NCBI RefSeq assembly: GCF_900187295.1
Contig: NZ_LT906473.1
Coordinates: 2,170,001 to 2,234,000, forward strand
Origin: Corynebacterium cystitidis
GTDB taxonomy: Bacteria > Actinomycetota > Actinomycetes > Mycobacteriales > Mycobacteriaceae
Reading direction: 5' to 3'
DNA: 64,000 bases
Made by a program: the position numbers and the translations under genes. Shown here piece after piece: positions 16,481-24,993 of this stretch. The notes beneath the pieces were generated by a model that made no database searches, was not told the DNA's origin, and saw only the letters and a program-made list of their open reading frames with translations. Numbering within the stretch: the first letter of the stretch is position 1; every line of letters begins with the position of its first letter.

Positions 16481-17437
16481 ATGAGCTACTCCACCGAGCA
16501 ACCTTTTGATCCTTCGCAGTGGCGGGTTGTCGAAGGCTTCGACACCCTGACCGACATCACCTACCACCGGCATGTCTCCCCCGGCCGCGAGAACGGCATT
16601 GTGCGGATCGCTTTCGACCGGCCCGAGGTGCGCAACGCGTTTCGCCCGCACACCGTCGACGAGCTTTACCGCGCCCTCGATCACGCGCGCCAGGATCCCA
16701 GCGTGGGCGTGGTGCTGCTTACCGGCAACGGGCCGAGCAAAAAAGATGGTGGTTGGGCGTTTTGTTCGGGTGGCGACCAGCGCATCCGCGGCCGTTCCGG
16801 CTACCAGTACGCCACCAGCCACGAGCATAACGACGCCGAAGCCGACGCCTCCACTGTTGATGAAGCACGAGCGAAGGCCGAGGGTGGCCGCCTGCACATT
16901 CTTGAGGTGCAGCGCCTGATCCGCACTATGCCAAAGGTGGTCATCGCGGTGGTCAACGGGTGGGCGGCCGGCGGCGGCCACTCCCTGCACGTGATCTGCG
17001 ATATGACGATCGCCTCGCGCCAGGAGGCCCGGTTTAAGCAGACTGATGCCGATGTCGGTTCCTTCGACGGCGGTTACGGAAGTGCGTACCTGGCGAAGAT
17101 GGTGGGCCAGAAATTTGCCCGCGAAATCTTCTTTTTGGGCCGGACCTACTCCGCCGAGGACATGCACCGCATGGGAGCGGTCAACCTCGTGGTAAACCAC
17201 GAGGATTTGGAACGGGAAGCCATCCAGGTTGCCCGCGAAATCAACGGCAAGTCGCCGACGGCCCAGCGCATGCTCAAGTTCGCTTTCAATTTGCTTGACG
17301 ACGGCCTAATGGGCCAGCAGGTCTTTGCAGGCGAAGCGACACGGCTGGCCTATATGACCGACGAGGCCGTCGAAGGCCGCGACTCCTTCCTGGAAAAACG
17401 CGACCCGAACTGGGACCAGTTCCCCTTCTACTACTAA
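16481..17437 (+). CDS. menB: 1,4-Dihydroxy-2-naphthoyl-CoA synthase MenB
   Basis: A 318-residue crotonase-family enzyme closing the naphthoquinone ring of o-succinylbenzoyl-CoA. Visible: RPEVRNAFRP, CSGGDQRIRG (oxyanion hole and substrate loop), NGWAAGGGHSLH, and DVGSFDGGYGSAYLA with the catalytic Asp typical of MenB; the C-terminus is WDQFPFYY. The ATG at 16481 (MSYSTEQPFDP) is preferred over an upstream in-frame ATG at 16391 because the 30 extra codons are an Arg/Ala-rich reading of the repeat region. The downstream neighbour is the repeat-bracketed ATPase, on the opposite strand. Confidence 0.94.
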   Translation: MSYSTEQPFDPSQWRVVEGFDTLTDITYHRHVSPGRENGIVRIAFDRPEVRNAFRPHTVDELYRALDHARQDPSVGVVLLTGNGPSKKDGGWAFCSGGDQRIRGRSGYQYATSHEHNDAEADASTVDEARAKAEGGRLHILEVQRLIRTMPKVVIAVVNGWAAGGGHSLHVICDMTIASRQEARFKQTDADVGSFDGGYGSAYLAKMVGQKFAREIFFLGRTYSAEDMHRMGAVNLVVNHEDLEREAIQVAREINGKSPTAQRMLKFAFNLLDDGLMGQQVFAGEATRLAYMTDEAVEGRDSFLEKRDPNWDQFPFYY

Positions 17438-17504
17438 AGCCGCGCCACTAGCAGACATGTTCTCCCGTTGGACATGTCCGCGAAACAGGCAATACAGGCC
17501 CACG

Positions 17505-17558
17505 TTTTATACTTCTTTATAGATGGCACTGTTTATAAAGAAGTATAAAGCCGTGGTT
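17505..17558. repeat. 54-bp direct repeat, copy A, with 16-bp inverted repeat
   Basis: Identical over 54 bp to 18777-18830. Each copy contains a perfect inverted repeat, TTTATACTTCTTTATA and TATAAAGAAGTATAAA (17506-17521 and 17534-17549), around a 12-bp spacer. This copy lies 57 bp beyond the stop codon of the ATPase gene. It is AT-rich in a GC-rich neighbourhood. Confidence 0.9.
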
Positions 17559-17615
17559 GGCGCAGGTTTTGACGGTCTAGGTGGTTTTGCCGATCTAGGC
17601 AATTTAGTGTTGCAC

Positions 17616-18773
17616 CTACTCATCGTCCATGCCCGAAACGCGACGCACATAATCAGCAAATCCCGGGGCGGTAAATTCCAACTGGCCTCGCTCAGGTGAA
17701 TCAATCAGGCCTTTGTCCATGAGCGAAGCCCGAACCATACTGATATCCGTCGTCGACTTTCCCATTCGCGCAGCGACATCTTTTCGTGCCACTGCGCCGT
17801 CACCCAACGCGGCCATCGCCATCAGAAAGTCGTTCTCTCCTGGGGTAGCCTTCTCCCAACGAGTCCGGAAAAACGACTCACGGATGTGATTAAAATTTTC
17901 TGAAGCGTCATTAATGTGCGGCAGCCGGATAGTTTCTCCTTCTTTCGGATATCCAGCTGACTTCCACGTTTCATCACCAATGACCTGCAAAAAGTAAGGG
18001 TATCCCTTGGTCCTTGCCAGAGCCACGTTGAGTGCTTCATCTTCCCAGCGCACTCCCGCCCGCTGTGCAGGACTGCGCAAAGCGGCTACAGAATCGTCTT
18101 CCTCTAAGTTGTGAAGCTGCTGGTACAGGAATCGTTCCGCAAAACTCACGGCATCAGTGATGACATCTTGCGCATGGCTTAATCCTGCCGTGACAGCCAT
18201 AATCGGGACATCCTTCGCCTCGGACTGCATGTGTTGCCACGCGTACGCTAGAGCTCGTATCCCTTCGGGGTCAGCAGCTTGAACTTCATCGATAAAAATA
18301 ACAAGCCCTTTTCCTGCACCGTGGGCCGCCTGCCCAGCAGCAATCAGCGCTTTTTGCAGTTGCCGCCCCACACCACTGGGCACTTTCGAAGCGGCCTCTC
18401 CAAGCTGGGGAGAAACCTTAAGACCACCAGTGGTTACCGATATCGCGTTGGCAGCGGAGGTAAAAATGTTCCGTGCGTGTTCTTTCCAGTTACCAGAAAG
18501 CTCTCGCAATTCCTCTAATAACACAGGAACAAGTGGCCCGTCTCCTGCTGTGGCCCACACGGAATCGAATCCCAGAGCCCGGGCTTCTGATTGCACTGCC
18601 CGCAAGAGACTTGTTTTCCCTACGCCTCGAGGCCCTACATAAACGTGGATTCTCCCTTGAATCGCAGGGTATTCAGACATAAACAGAAGTTCACGTCGCA
18701 GTTCATTGAGATATGACTCGCGACCATACACGTCACGAGCTACCGTACCGGGGGTATAAGGGCTAGGTTGCAT
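17616..18773 (-). CDS. Solitary AAA/STAND-type ATP-binding protein with C-terminal winged helix
   Basis: A 385-residue P-loop ATPase of the Orc1/Cdc6-like or STAND group. Walker A is VGPRGVGKTSL (about residues 46-56), Walker B is LVIFIDEVQ (about 157-165), and a sensor-type segment reads VPIMAVTAGL. The last 80 residues look like a winged-helix domain (VARKDVAARMGKSTTDISMVRASLMDKG). There is no membrane segment. The gene stands alone, reads against menB, and its ATG lies 3 bp from a 54-bp repeat containing a perfect inverted repeat; a second identical repeat follows the gene. I infer self-regulation or mobility through these repeats. Specific function unknown. Confidence 0.75.
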   Translation of the reverse strand: MQPSPYTPGTVARDVYGRESYLNELRRELLFMSEYPAIQGRIHVYVGPRGVGKTSLLRAVQSEARALGFDSVWATAGDGPLVPVLLEELRELSGNWKEHARNIFTSAANAISVTTGGLKVSPQLGEAASKVPSGVGRQLQKALIAAGQAAHGAGKGLVIFIDEVQAADPEGIRALAYAWQHMQSEAKDVPIMAVTAGLSHAQDVITDAVSFAERFLYQQLHNLEEDDSVAALRSPAQRAGVRWEDEALNVALARTKGYPYFLQVIGDETWKSAGYPKEGETIRLPHINDASENFNHIRESFFRTRWEKATPGENDFLMAMAALGDGAVARKDVAARMGKSTTDISMVRASLMDKGLIDSPERGQLEFTAPGFADYVRRVSGMDDE

Positions 18774-18776
18774 GGA

Positions 18777-18830
18777 TTTTATACTTCTTTATAGATGGCA
18801 CTGTTTATAAAGAAGTATAAAGCCGTGGTT
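18777..18830. repeat. 54-bp direct repeat, copy B, abutting the ATPase start codon
   Basis: Second perfect copy of the 54-bp repeat. Its inverted repeat arms lie at 18778-18793 and 18806-18821, so the palindrome covers the ribosome-binding region of the ATPase gene (start at 18773). Binding of a protein here, or RNA folding, would block translation or transcription. Confidence 0.9.
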
Positions 18831-18851
18831 TGCGCTCCTTCAAGACTGGCC

Positions 18852-20273
18852 TCACCGGTGGCTTTGCGTGGGCATTCGTCGGAAAGCACGCTTAACGACG
18901 AGCACCCCTGCCACACAACCAGCCAACGCGACCGTGACGGCGAAGATAAATCGCGAGGCGGTGGTGGCCGTTAGCGCCCACGACGGTGGGGTAAGAACCC
19001 ACAGCCAGGTCTGGGCAAGCACGTCACCGCCGATGGTGGCGGAGAAAATGGTGGCACCCACGGTCAGTGCGATCGCCCACAGCGTGCCAAAACGCAGAAC
19101 CACCGCCAGCGAGACCAACGCGATAAGACAACTGGTCAGTATTGTGACGATGCCCCACCCTGGGGAGTGCACGATAATCGCCGCAACCCCTGCAAGCCCT
19201 GCGACAATCAGGCACATCCACACAAGAACTGCGCCGACAACACGGGGATTTTCCACCCGCATCAGGTTCCACGCCGGGGCGATCGCCGGCCACACGAGCA
19301 CCGGCAGCAGACCCGTCCCAAGGGGAAACAGCACATACGTTGCCAACGCCATGCTAATTGCTGCTGGGTAGCGCATGCTCAACAGCAAAGCAAGTACCAC
19401 CGCGACGATGCACCACCGCAACACCGGGGTGAAAGCAGCACGGGACACAGCTCGTAGCGGGCGCGGGCGCGACAACGCTGCGGGCGCGCTGGTAGAAGCA
19501 GTCGCGCCGGAAGCTAGCACGCCAGCTGCCCGACCACGGAAGCGAAAACGAGCGCCGGTCGGTCGTCGATAAGCAACCGGGGTCACCACCGCTAAAGCCG
19601 CACCGAGCAGCGCCAAACCCAGGCACAATGCAAGGGCCAGCCAGGGTGGCTCGTGGCGAATCGGATGGTCTGCGGGCAAAGGCACCAGACTGAAATAGGT
19701 CTCCATCACAGGCAACGTCAACCGCACCGGCCAAGCGCCAGGCACCGCCCACCACCACTGCGTATCAGAAGCAAGGCCGCAGCCGATCTGCCAAGCCAGG
19801 GCGAGCGCAACAGTGGGCACGGTACCCATCCGTCGCGCAAACGCCGATGCAACACCAAAAATGCCCAAACTGCCAAGAAACGCGCACAGCCCAAGCACCG
19901 CCACCCGCGCGCTGCCGCCCGCAAGCAGCCAGGTCAGGCCAAAATTCACCAGGTGAAAAGCAGCAACAGCGCACGTGACGACGAAAAAACGCGCCGCACT
20001 GGTCCGCCGCGGGCTCACAGGAAGCCACGCGGTACTACCGAAATTGTGGATTTTCTCACGGGCCTCGGCAGACGCGGCGAACAGCGCTACCACCGGGGCC
20101 GCCAAGCCGGTGATATACAGCCCCTGCCAGCGCGCAGCAGCCAGGCCTGCCGGATCAGGCGAGGTGCCTGCCGCCATCAGAATGCTCACCAAGGCGACCG
20201 GGATGCCCAACAGTGGCAGCCACATCAGGGTGTGACTTTTCGTGCGGAGTAGTTCGGCTTTTAAGTAGTTCAT
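18852..20273 (-). CDS. ABC transporter permease (antimicrobial peptide-type)
   Basis: A 473-residue integral membrane protein with about 12 hydrophobic segments and two similar halves, each with an N-terminal-type start (MNYLKAELLRTKSHTLMWL in the first). The pattern and linkage to an ABC ATPase and a two-component system resemble lantibiotic or bacitracin resistance and stress transporters. Its start lies 3 bp after the stop of the ATPase gene, so they form one operon. Residues are very Ala/Val/Leu-rich and no substrate can be deduced. Confidence 0.8.
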   Translation of the reverse strand: MNYLKAELLRTKSHTLMWLPLLGIPVALVSILMAAGTSPDPAGLAAARWQGLYITGLAAPVVALFAASAEAREKIHNFGSTAWLPVSPRRTSAARFFVVTCAVAAFHLVNFGLTWLLAGGSARVAVLGLCAFLGSLGIFGVASAFARRMGTVPTVALALAWQIGCGLASDTQWWWAVPGAWPVRLTLPVMETYFSLVPLPADHPIRHEPPWLALALCLGLALLGAALAVVTPVAYRRPTGARFRFRGRAAGVLASGATASTSAPAALSRPRPLRAVSRAAFTPVLRWCIVAVVLALLLSMRYPAAISMALATYVLFPLGTGLLPVLVWPAIAPAWNLMRVENPRVVGAVLVWMCLIVAGLAGVAAIIVHSPGWGIVTILTSCLIALVSLAVVLRFGTLWAIALTVGATIFSATIGGDVLAQTWLWVLTPPSWALTATTASRFIFAVTVALAGCVAGVLVVKRAFRRMPTQSHR

Positions 20274-20276
20274 CGC

Positions 20277-21014
20277 TTACGCCCCCTGCTGGTTAGGCGC
20301 GGCGTTAGGCGCAGCATTGTGCGCGGCGCCTGCGGTAAGCCGGAAGAATTCCTCTTCGAGACTGCCAGCGGCGGCGAGCTGCTGAAGCGTTCCCGAATAA
20401 GTAATGTGCCCGTCGGCGATGATGGTGGCATCATCTGCTAGGTGTGTGACTTCACCAAGCTGGTGAGAACTAACCAGCACCGTCGAGCCTGCCGCTGCGC
20501 GTTGGCGCAGAAACCGGCGCAGATCGGCAATGCCTTGGGGGTCGAGGCCGTTTTGGGGTTCGTCGAGAAGCAAAATCTTCGGCTCGCCGAGCAAAGCCTG
20601 CGCCAACGCTAGACGCGCCTTCATCCCGGTAGAAAAACTGCGGGCCTTCTTCCGCCCGGCCTCTTCGAAACCGACAAGCGCCAGGACGCGGTCAGCCTCA
20701 GAGTCCGGAAGACCGAGCAGCGCAGTATAAACTCGCAGGTTGTCGCGCGCCGAAAGATGCCCATAATAGGCCGGGCCATTCACGCTGGCACCGACGTTGC
20801 GCAGCGCCGCACGGCTCAGCGGCTGACCACCAAGCTCAACGGTTCCACGGTCCGGGGTGATTAACCCGAGCATCACGCTCATCAGCGTGGACTTACCCGC
20901 GCCATTGCGGCCCAGCAGCGCATGGACCCGGCCGGGGCGCGCCACCAGGTCGACAGAATCGAGCACAGTGTGATGACCAAAACTAACAGTGATACCAGAA
21001 CAGGAAATACTCAT
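20277..21014 (-). CDS. ABC transporter ATP-binding protein
   Basis: A 245-residue ABC ATPase. Walker A is GRNGAGKST, the signature is the variant FSTGMKAR, Walker B is ILLLDEP followed by a D-loop QNGLDPQG, and the switch histidine is in VSSHQL. The C-terminus ends in an Ala/Asn-rich tail (AAHNAAPNAAPNQQ). It partners with the permease just downstream. An 80-bp gap separates it from the response regulator gene upstream, where a separate promoter controlled by that regulator could sit. Confidence 0.9.
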   Translation of the reverse strand: MSISCSGITVSFGHHTVLDSVDLVARPGRVHALLGRNGAGKSTLMSVMLGLITPDRGTVELGGQPLSRAALRNVGASVNGPAYYGHLSARDNLRVYTALLGLPDSEADRVLALVGFEEAGRKKARSFSTGMKARLALAQALLGEPKILLLDEPQNGLDPQGIADLRRFLRQRAAAGSTVLVSSHQLGEVTHLADDATIIADGHITYSGTLQQLAAAGSLEEEFFRLTAGAAHNAAPNAAPNQQGA

Positions 21015-21089
21015 AGGCTTATTTTTGCTTCACGACGAAGAAACCAACTCCCACCAAGCTCTGATATTTTGGCCTGTATTTTCCTAAGT

Positions 21090-21110
21090 GGCTCCTACTG
21101 TGGGAGGAGA
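21090..21110. repeat. 21-bp direct repeat at the response regulator 3' end
   Basis: GGCTCCTACTGTGGGAGGAG and one more base; it matches 22943-22963 with one difference. The unit contains a short inverted repeat (CTCC/GGAG). It covers the last codons and stop of the regulator gene, while the second copy lies before the kinase start, so the pair brackets the two-component genes. Confidence 0.6.
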
Positions 21111-21784
21111 CCGCCATGCTGGGCCAGCAGCACCAGGGCCACCCGGTCGCGGGCATGCAGTTTGGACATGAGGTTGCCCACGTGTGTTTTCACCGTGGTC
21201 TCGGCGATGAATAACTGCTCGGCGATTTCTTTATTCGTGGCCCCACCCGCAATCAGGGTCAGTACTTCCAGCTCACGTGGGGTCAGCATGCTCAGGCCTT
21301 GCAACTCGTGTGGCTCAAGCTGGGTGGATTGGGCTCCGCTGGCAAGTGCTCGATAAGACTCCAGTACCGCGCCGGTCACTCCACTAGCCAGGATTGACTG
21401 GCCGGCGTGCACGCGGCGCACAGCTGCGGCAAGGTCTTCAGGTTCGGCATCTTTGAGTAAAAAGCCATGCACTCCGGCCTCGATGGCGGCGGTGACCAAC
21501 TCAGGATCATCAAAGGTGGTGAGCATAATCACCCGTGGCGCACCCGGCAGCGCCAGGATTTCGCGGGCCGCTGTAATCCCGTCCATCCGGGGCATCCGAA
21601 TATCCAGCACAGCCACGTCAACACTGTCCGCCTGGCCACCGGCCAGCAACCCGCGCACGCGATCCACAGCCTCCACCCCATCAGCAGCGGTAGCGACAAC
21701 CCGCATGCCGTCTTGGGCATCCAGCACCGTGGATAAGGCTGCCAGCAGCAAGGGTTGGTCGTCGGCAAGCACGATATTAATCAT
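21095..21784 (-). CDS. NarL/LuxR-type response regulator
   Basis: A 229-residue two-domain regulator. The receiver domain has the acidic pair in VLADDQP, the phosphoacceptor Asp in VLDIRMPRMDG, and the conserved Lys in LLKDAEPE. The C-terminal LuxR helix-turn-helix reads LTPRELEVLTLIAGG and NKEIAEQLFIAETTVKTHV. Its start overlaps the kinase stop by 4 bp. Likely target is the adjacent ABC transporter operon, by analogy with similar gene clusters. Confidence 0.92.
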   Translation of the reverse strand: MINIVLADDQPLLLAALSTVLDAQDGMRVVATAADGVEAVDRVRGLLAGGQADSVDVAVLDIRMPRMDGITAAREILALPGAPRVIMLTTFDDPELVTAAIEAGVHGFLLKDAEPEDLAAAVRRVHAGQSILASGVTGAVLESYRALASGAQSTQLEPHELQGLSMLTPRELEVLTLIAGGATNKEIAEQLFIAETTVKTHVGNLMSKLHARDRVALVLLAQHGGLLPQ

Positions 21785-22911
21785 GGAAACCTCCTCAACG
21801 TGGCGTGAACGCGGAACGTATCGCCGTCGACGGCGTAGGTCAAGTCGCCGCCTAAGCTGCGGGCGCGCTCCTGCGACCCGACCAGGCCCGTGCCAGTGCC
21901 GGACCGATCGGGCTGCATCGCGCCGGTCGACGCGACTGTCACCTCGACGAACTCACCATCCGGGGCCACGGTGACCTGTGCCGACGCGTCCTGCTGGTGG
22001 CGCAACGCGTTAGTCAAAGCCTCGGCCACGATGCGGTAAATCGCGCGCTCAGTCGCAGGCGCTACCGGCACGTCCGCCAGATCGGCCTGCACCGTCAACC
22101 CCGCCGACTGCGAACGCTGAATCAGCTCCGGCAGGTGGGCAAGCTGCGCCGCCGGTTGCACACCACGTAGCTTGCCGACGACACCACGGACCTCCTCCAA
22201 CGCCACCGACGAAGACTTCTTAATCCGCTCCAACGCATCACGCTCCTGACCAGCCACCAAACCAGCATTCGCCTGCACCTTAATCAACGTCAGCGAATGA
22301 GCCAGCACATCATGAATCTCGCGCGCAATAGCCAAACGCTCCTCCTCGCGCGCCGCCTGCTCCTGCTCGGCGCGCTGAAGTTGCCGAATATAACGTTGAC
22401 GCGCAACCAAATAGGTCACCGCCACAACACCCCAATGCGCAGCGAGCGTAACGACGAAATCCATACCCGAGCGGTACTCCAACCGCAGATCTGGGCCCAG
22501 CCTCCACATCACCGGCGACACACACGAGCCGACCAGCGCTAATATGAGAACGGCGCGGGCCGCGCCGGAAAAGCCAGCCGCGCGCGGACCCTGAACGCTA
22601 CCAACTCCGCTGTAGCGGGCCGGGGCGTACACCGCCAGCAACACGGTCAGCAGCCACGGCGACACACCCGTGTTCAAAGGCAGCGCCACCAGCCATAACA
22701 CGCACCACAGGCCAAGCAGCGCGACAATCGCCAGCGGCGCGGCCAGCGGGAACTTGCGCCACAGCAACACCGCCGGCACGAACGCCCAGGAGATGGTGGC
22801 GTAGCCGACGTCGATAAGCGTGACAGACTCACCAACCAGAAACGCGGTGTAGCCCACCGCCAGCACCACGGCAGCCACACCATACAACCAATCCAAGGGG
22901 CGCAGAGTCAT
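21781..22911 (-). CDS. Sensor histidine kinase, HisKA_3 type
   Basis: A 376-residue kinase. The first half has about six membrane segments with very short loops, so the signal is probably sensed in or at the membrane. The phosphorylation motif is REIHDVLAHSLTLI in the dimerisation helices, followed by the ATPase domain with EALTNALRHQ (N box) and GTGLVGSQERARSLGG (G box). It is the first gene of the kinase-regulator-ABC transporter set. Such intramembrane-sensing kinases next to ABC transporters commonly respond to cell-envelope-active peptides; that is inference here. Confidence 0.9.
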   Translation of the reverse strand: MTLRPLDWLYGVAAVVLAVGYTAFLVGESVTLIDVGYATISWAFVPAVLLWRKFPLAAPLAIVALLGLWCVLWLVALPLNTGVSPWLLTVLLAVYAPARYSGVGSVQGPRAAGFSGAARAVLILALVGSCVSPVMWRLGPDLRLEYRSGMDFVVTLAAHWGVVAVTYLVARQRYIRQLQRAEQEQAAREEERLAIAREIHDVLAHSLTLIKVQANAGLVAGQERDALERIKKSSSVALEEVRGVVGKLRGVQPAAQLAHLPELIQRSQSAGLTVQADLADVPVAPATERAIYRIVAEALTNALRHQQDASAQVTVAPDGEFVEVTVASTGAMQPDRSGTGTGLVGSQERARSLGGDLTYAVDGDTFRVHATLRRFP

Positions 22912-22942
22912 TCATCGAGAATAACCCGCAGCGCCCCGGCCC

Positions 22943-22963
22943 GGCTCCTACTGCGGGAGGAGA
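22943..22963. repeat. 21-bp direct repeat upstream of the histidine kinase gene
   Basis: GGCTCCTACTGCGGGAGGAG and one more base, one mismatch to 21090-21110. It begins 32 bp upstream of the kinase start and may be a regulator site or a trace of a recombination event. Confidence 0.6.
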
Positions 22964-23016
22964 TTTGTGCAAGGAGATCCGCACCGGCTGGGGCGCACCC
23001 GCTACTGTTAACACCC

Positions 23017-23619
23017 ATGAGCGATTTCCTGGCCGAGCGGCTGAAGAAGTACAGCATTCAGGTCACCGGTATCTCCCCCTACGGCTTCGGCACCGCAGAA
23101 ATGTTCTGGGACCTGCCCAGCAGCAGCCCCGGCGCGGGCGCCTGGGAAGACGTCACCGAACTCACCCAAGGCGTGCCGCCCGAGCAGTCAGGCGTGATGC
23201 TGCTGCGGGACAGCGAACCGGTCGAGGGCTTCCACCAGAATGTGGCCACCTACACCTGGGTGCTCGACGGGCACGTGCCCTTCGAATTGATCTTCACCAA
23301 CCTGAAAGAACCTGTGCCGGTTGATGCGCGGCAGGTGTCGTCGTTAAGCGCGATAGAACACGCCAGCGACCGGCATGCCGAAGCGCGCCTGGTCACGCGC
23401 TTTTCCGACGACGAACGCGACATGGTCTCCACAACCGTGTTCACCTGGTACAAGCTGGACGGCACAGGCACGCGTTTCGACGACCCATCGGTGCTGATCC
23501 AACGCACGCTCGTTGCTGTGGATCAGTCGGGCGACGCGGAGCTGGCGAGCGATACGCGGCAGCACAGCGTGCCGGGGTTCCGGCCACTGCCGGACAGCGT
23601 GGACAAACTCGGGCGCTAG
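23017..23619 (+). CDS. Hypothetical protein, beta-rich
   Basis: A 200-residue soluble protein that I do not recognise. It has no signal peptide or membrane segment. Alternating hydrophobic strands (ATYTWVLDGHVPFELIFTNL, VSTTVFTWYKLD) suggest a beta-rich fold, with an acidic helix around residues 115-130. It is divergent from the histidine kinase gene, with 105 bp between their starts. Coding is supported by composition and a normal start at 23017. Role unknown. Confidence 0.6.
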   Translation: MSDFLAERLKKYSIQVTGISPYGFGTAEMFWDLPSSSPGAGAWEDVTELTQGVPPEQSGVMLLRDSEPVEGFHQNVATYTWVLDGHVPFELIFTNLKEPVPVDARQVSSLSAIEHASDRHAEARLVTRFSDDERDMVSTTVFTWYKLDGTGTRFDDPSVLIQRTLVAVDQSGDAELASDTRQHSVPGFRPLPDSVDKLGR

Positions 23620-23698
23620 CGGCAAGGGGGCCAGCGCCGCTGGGCAGGTAGCTGGTCAGGTAACGGGGCAAATTACAGCGCAAGTAATAAGGCAAACC

Positions 23699-23718
23699 AT
23701 TTCAGGTATACCTGAAAT
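23699..23718. promoter_or_regulatory. Perfect 20-bp palindrome upstream of the DUF4143 ATPase
   Basis: ATTTCAGGTATACCTGAAAT is a perfect 20-bp palindrome starting 62 bp before the start codon. Its first 12 bases recur at 23739-23758, exactly 40 bp downstream (about four helical turns). It is likely an operator for a dimeric protein. Confidence 0.75.
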
Positions 23719-23738
23719 CAGGGCCAGAACCGGGGCGG

Positions 23739-23758
23739 ATTTCAGGTATAGTCGAAAT
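23739..23758. promoter_or_regulatory. Second, imperfect palindrome abutting the DUF4143 ATPase start
   Basis: ATTTCAGGTATAGTCGAAAT, a variant of the palindrome 40 bp upstream, ends 2 bp before the ATG at 23761. It replaces the usual ribosome binding site, so the transcript may be leaderless or weakly translated, and a protein bound here would block expression. Confidence 0.65.
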
Positions 23759-23760
23759 TC

Positions 23761-24993
23761 ATGAGGCAGCTAATTGAGCGCGACCACTACCTAAACAACC
23801 TGCTCGGCGTGACTGACCCCGACTATGTGCGGATCATCACCGGGGTGCGCCGCTGCGGAAAATCCACGCTGCTTGAACTGTACCGGCGGCACCTTATCAA
23901 CACCGGTACCAGCGACGATGCCATCCTCGTGATTAACTTTGAGGACCACTCTAATGCCCCACTGCGCGACCCGGACGCGTTCCACAACCACGTCCGCGAT
24001 GCCATCAATGCCGGTGTGCGCTACCTCCACGTCGACGAGGTCCAAGAACTCGACGGCTGGGCGGGCGTGATCAACTCGCTGCGGCTCGACCCCGAACTGG
24101 AAATCTGCGTCACCGGCTCTAACGCGTCACTGTTCGTTGGTGAATCGCTCACGTACCTGGCTGGGCGTTACATCGAGATCCCGATGCTGCCGCTATCGCT
24201 GAGCGAATTCCGCCAATTCCGCTACCACAACCGCACACCACCCACCCCAGACCAACTATTTCAGGAGTGGATGCACATCGGTGGTTTTCCCGCCACGGTG
24301 CAGCTGACCGACCCGGTAGTGATCCGCCAGGCCAACACGTCCCTATTCGATTCGATCTTCACCCGCGACATCTCACTGCGTGGCCAAATCCGCGACACGG
24401 AAATGTTCCTCCGCGTCGCCCGCTTCATCTTCGACAACGCCGGCTCCCCAGTGGCAACCCATCGCATAGCCAACCACCTCAAGCAGGAAGGTTTCACCGC
24501 TTCGAGCGAAACCATCAACCGGTACCTCGCGCTGATGTCCGACGCGCACCTGATCTACCAGTGCCGCGACTACGACACCAAAGGCAAACGCTGGCTGTCC
24601 ACCAACGGCAAGTTCTACTTCGTTGACCCGGGCCTGCGCACCGCATTGCTTGGGTCGCGCACATTCAACCTCGGCCACGACCTGGAAAACATGGTTTACC
24701 TCGAGCTGCGCCGCCGCGGCTTCCACGTGTCCACGGGCACCGTCCCGGGAGGTGAAATCGATTTCATCGCCACTAAGGACAGCCTGCAGTTACACATCCA
24801 GGTTGCGTTGACCGCCTCCGACGAGGGCACTTTACGACGAGAGCTCGCCCCCTTCAAAACTCTCGACGCGGGTTCGCGCTGTCTGCTGCTCACCACTGAC
24901 CGTTTCTCCCCCGACACCGGCGCTGTGGATTGGTGCGATGCAATCGCTTTCCTCAACGGCGCGCCCTTGCCGGGTGAGGATTCGCACCGCTAA
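23761..24993 (+). CDS. AAA_14/DUF4143 ATP-binding protein
   Basis: A 410-residue protein of the widespread COG1373 family. Walker A is GVRRCGKSTLL (about residues 28-38), Walker B is LHVDEVQELDGW, and a sensor segment reads VTGSNASL. The central part has a winged-helix-like region (VATHRIANHLKQEGF). The C-terminal DUF4143 part carries ENMVYLELRRRG and GEIDFIA, which resemble the E...D/E-x-K layout of nuclease-like folds. The family has no settled function. It stands alone between an unknown gene and menE, with palindromes directly before its start, a layout shared with the other solitary ATPase in this window. Confidence 0.85.
   Translation: MRQLIERDHYLNNLLGVTDPDYVRIITGVRRCGKSTLLELYRRHLINTGTSDDAILVINFEDHSNAPLRDPDAFHNHVRDAINAGVRYLHVDEVQELDGWAGVINSLRLDPELEICVTGSNASLFVGESLTYLAGRYIEIPMLPLSLSEFRQFRYHNRTPPTPDQLFQEWMHIGGFPATVQLTDPVVIRQANTSLFDSIFTRDISLRGQIRDTEMFLRVARFIFDNAGSPVATHRIANHLKQEGFTASSETINRYLALMSDAHLIYQCRDYDTKGKRWLSTNGKFYFVDPGLRTALLGSRTFNLGHDLENMVYLELRRRGFHVSTGTVPGGEIDFIATKDSLQLHIQVALTASDEGTLRRELAPFKTLDAGSRCLLLTTDRFSPDTGAVDWCDAIAFLNGAPLPGEDSHR

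Noticed and set aside
17505..18830. IS element ends around the solitary ATPase
   Set aside because: The flanking repeats are direct, not inverted relative to each other, and no transposase or target duplication is present. They are reported as repeats of unknown origin instead.
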